Assembly: GCA_034669965.1 (NCBI GenBank)
Contig: JAXMOK010000015.1
Location: 1 to 64,000, forward strand
Direction of reading: 5' to 3'
DNA from: HXMU1420-13 sp034669965
GTDB taxonomy: Bacteria > Bacteroidota > Rhodothermia > Balneolales > Balneolaceae
Length of the DNA: 64,000 bases
Both the position numbers and the translations under genes were made by a program. Position 1 is the stretch's first letter. Each line of letters opens with the position of its first letter. The notes below the pieces were generated by a model. That model was not told where the DNA came from and ran no database searches. It was given only the letters and a program-made list of their open reading frames with translations. Shown here piece after piece: positions 63,868-64,000 of the stretch.

Positions 63868-64000
63868 TTAAAGCAAACCCTCTCGTTGAGCAAGCGCAAA
63901 CAACGATCCGTGCATGTCATCTTTTGCAACATCGCCACGGCGAATCAGCTCCACCATTTCATCACCACTTAGCATCAATACGCAACCCATCTCGTTAAGC
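63868..64000 (-). CDS. C-terminal end of a gene running off the window, possibly NUDIX
   Basis: On the minus strand the frame from the window edge reads LNEMGCVLMLSGDEMVELIR, RGDVAKDDMHGSLFALAQRE, GLL and a TAA at 63868-63870. An acidic-to-hydrophobic strand followed by DEMVELIRRGD and a helix ending LL resembles the C-terminus of NUDIX hydrolases, but only 43 residues are visible. Its stop lies 3 bases after the stop of the convergent NUDIX gene. Confidence 0.5.
   Translation of the reverse strand, partial: LNEMGCVLMLSGDEMVELIRRGDVAKDDMHGSLFALAQREGLL

Overview
The window reads as a chromosome segment of a marine or halophilic member of the Balneolota/Rhodothermota side of the Bacteroidota-Chlorobi-like group. 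This is an inference. It rests on the moderate-to-low GC, weak Shine-Dalgarno signals, an Mrp protein that lacks the usual CxxC and carries TPPDMPDKKY instead, many small exported lipoproteins, and a DUF5117-type zinc metalloprotease. I saw no rRNA, tRNA, CRISPR array or replication origin. Housekeeping genes are mostly intact and spread over both strands.

Layout. Positions 1-10.8 kb: the 5' end of an IS3-type transposase at the edge, a GMC dehydrogenase pair (FAD/Fe-S subunit plus Tat-type small subunit), a DoxX protein, an exported amidohydrolase, a duplicated pair of small proteins, a membrane protein, a mazEF toxin-antitoxin module, mutS2 and a PhzF-like gene. 11-19 kb: a TauE/SafE transporter, a secreted orphan, and a tightly packed operon gcvT-comB-ftsK-lolA-like-flippase. 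19-31.4 kb: a flavin reductase, small secreted and membrane proteins, mrp, an alpha/beta hydrolase, glutamate-type dehydrogenase, an M15-like membrane protein, a renal-dipeptidase lipoprotein, an NAD(P)-binding protein and dinB. 31.5-35.6 kb: a seven-copy head-to-tail array of about 193-residue lipoprotein genes, with two copies carrying the same stop codon at the lipobox cysteine, one frameshifted in a homopolymer and one with a CTG start. 35.7-43.7 kb: a TolB-like lipoprotein, an ECF sigma/anti-sigma/effector operon, aat, an S23-type four-helix-bundle gene, a large zinc metalloprotease and an arrestin-like protein. 43.7-48.7 kb: repeat-rich DNA, a GH5 cellulase pseudogene with an internal deletion, and small secreted genes separated by a roughly 130-bp palindromic element, ending in a lipoprotein with a JAMM-like HTHP motif. 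48.9-64 kb: metK, an orphan antitoxin, a TRIC-type channel, ruvB, ppk, a second ECF sigma/TPR pair, scpA, an M28 peptidase, a TPR-CHAT protease with a divergent 36-residue proline/glycine-rich peptide gene, ftsY, a CDP-alcohol phosphatidyltransferase and NUDIX genes.

The most unusual feature of the whole window is its intergenic DNA. At many loci short arrays with a strict 7- or 8-base period sit directly at gene 3' ends, usually in the same orientation relative to the upstream gene. Longer spacers are mosaics of a few recurring palindromic words, including hairpins whose stems vary with compensating changes. The TPR-CHAT/small-peptide pair, the palindromic element between secreted genes and the lipoprotein array are the best candidates for undescribed systems.
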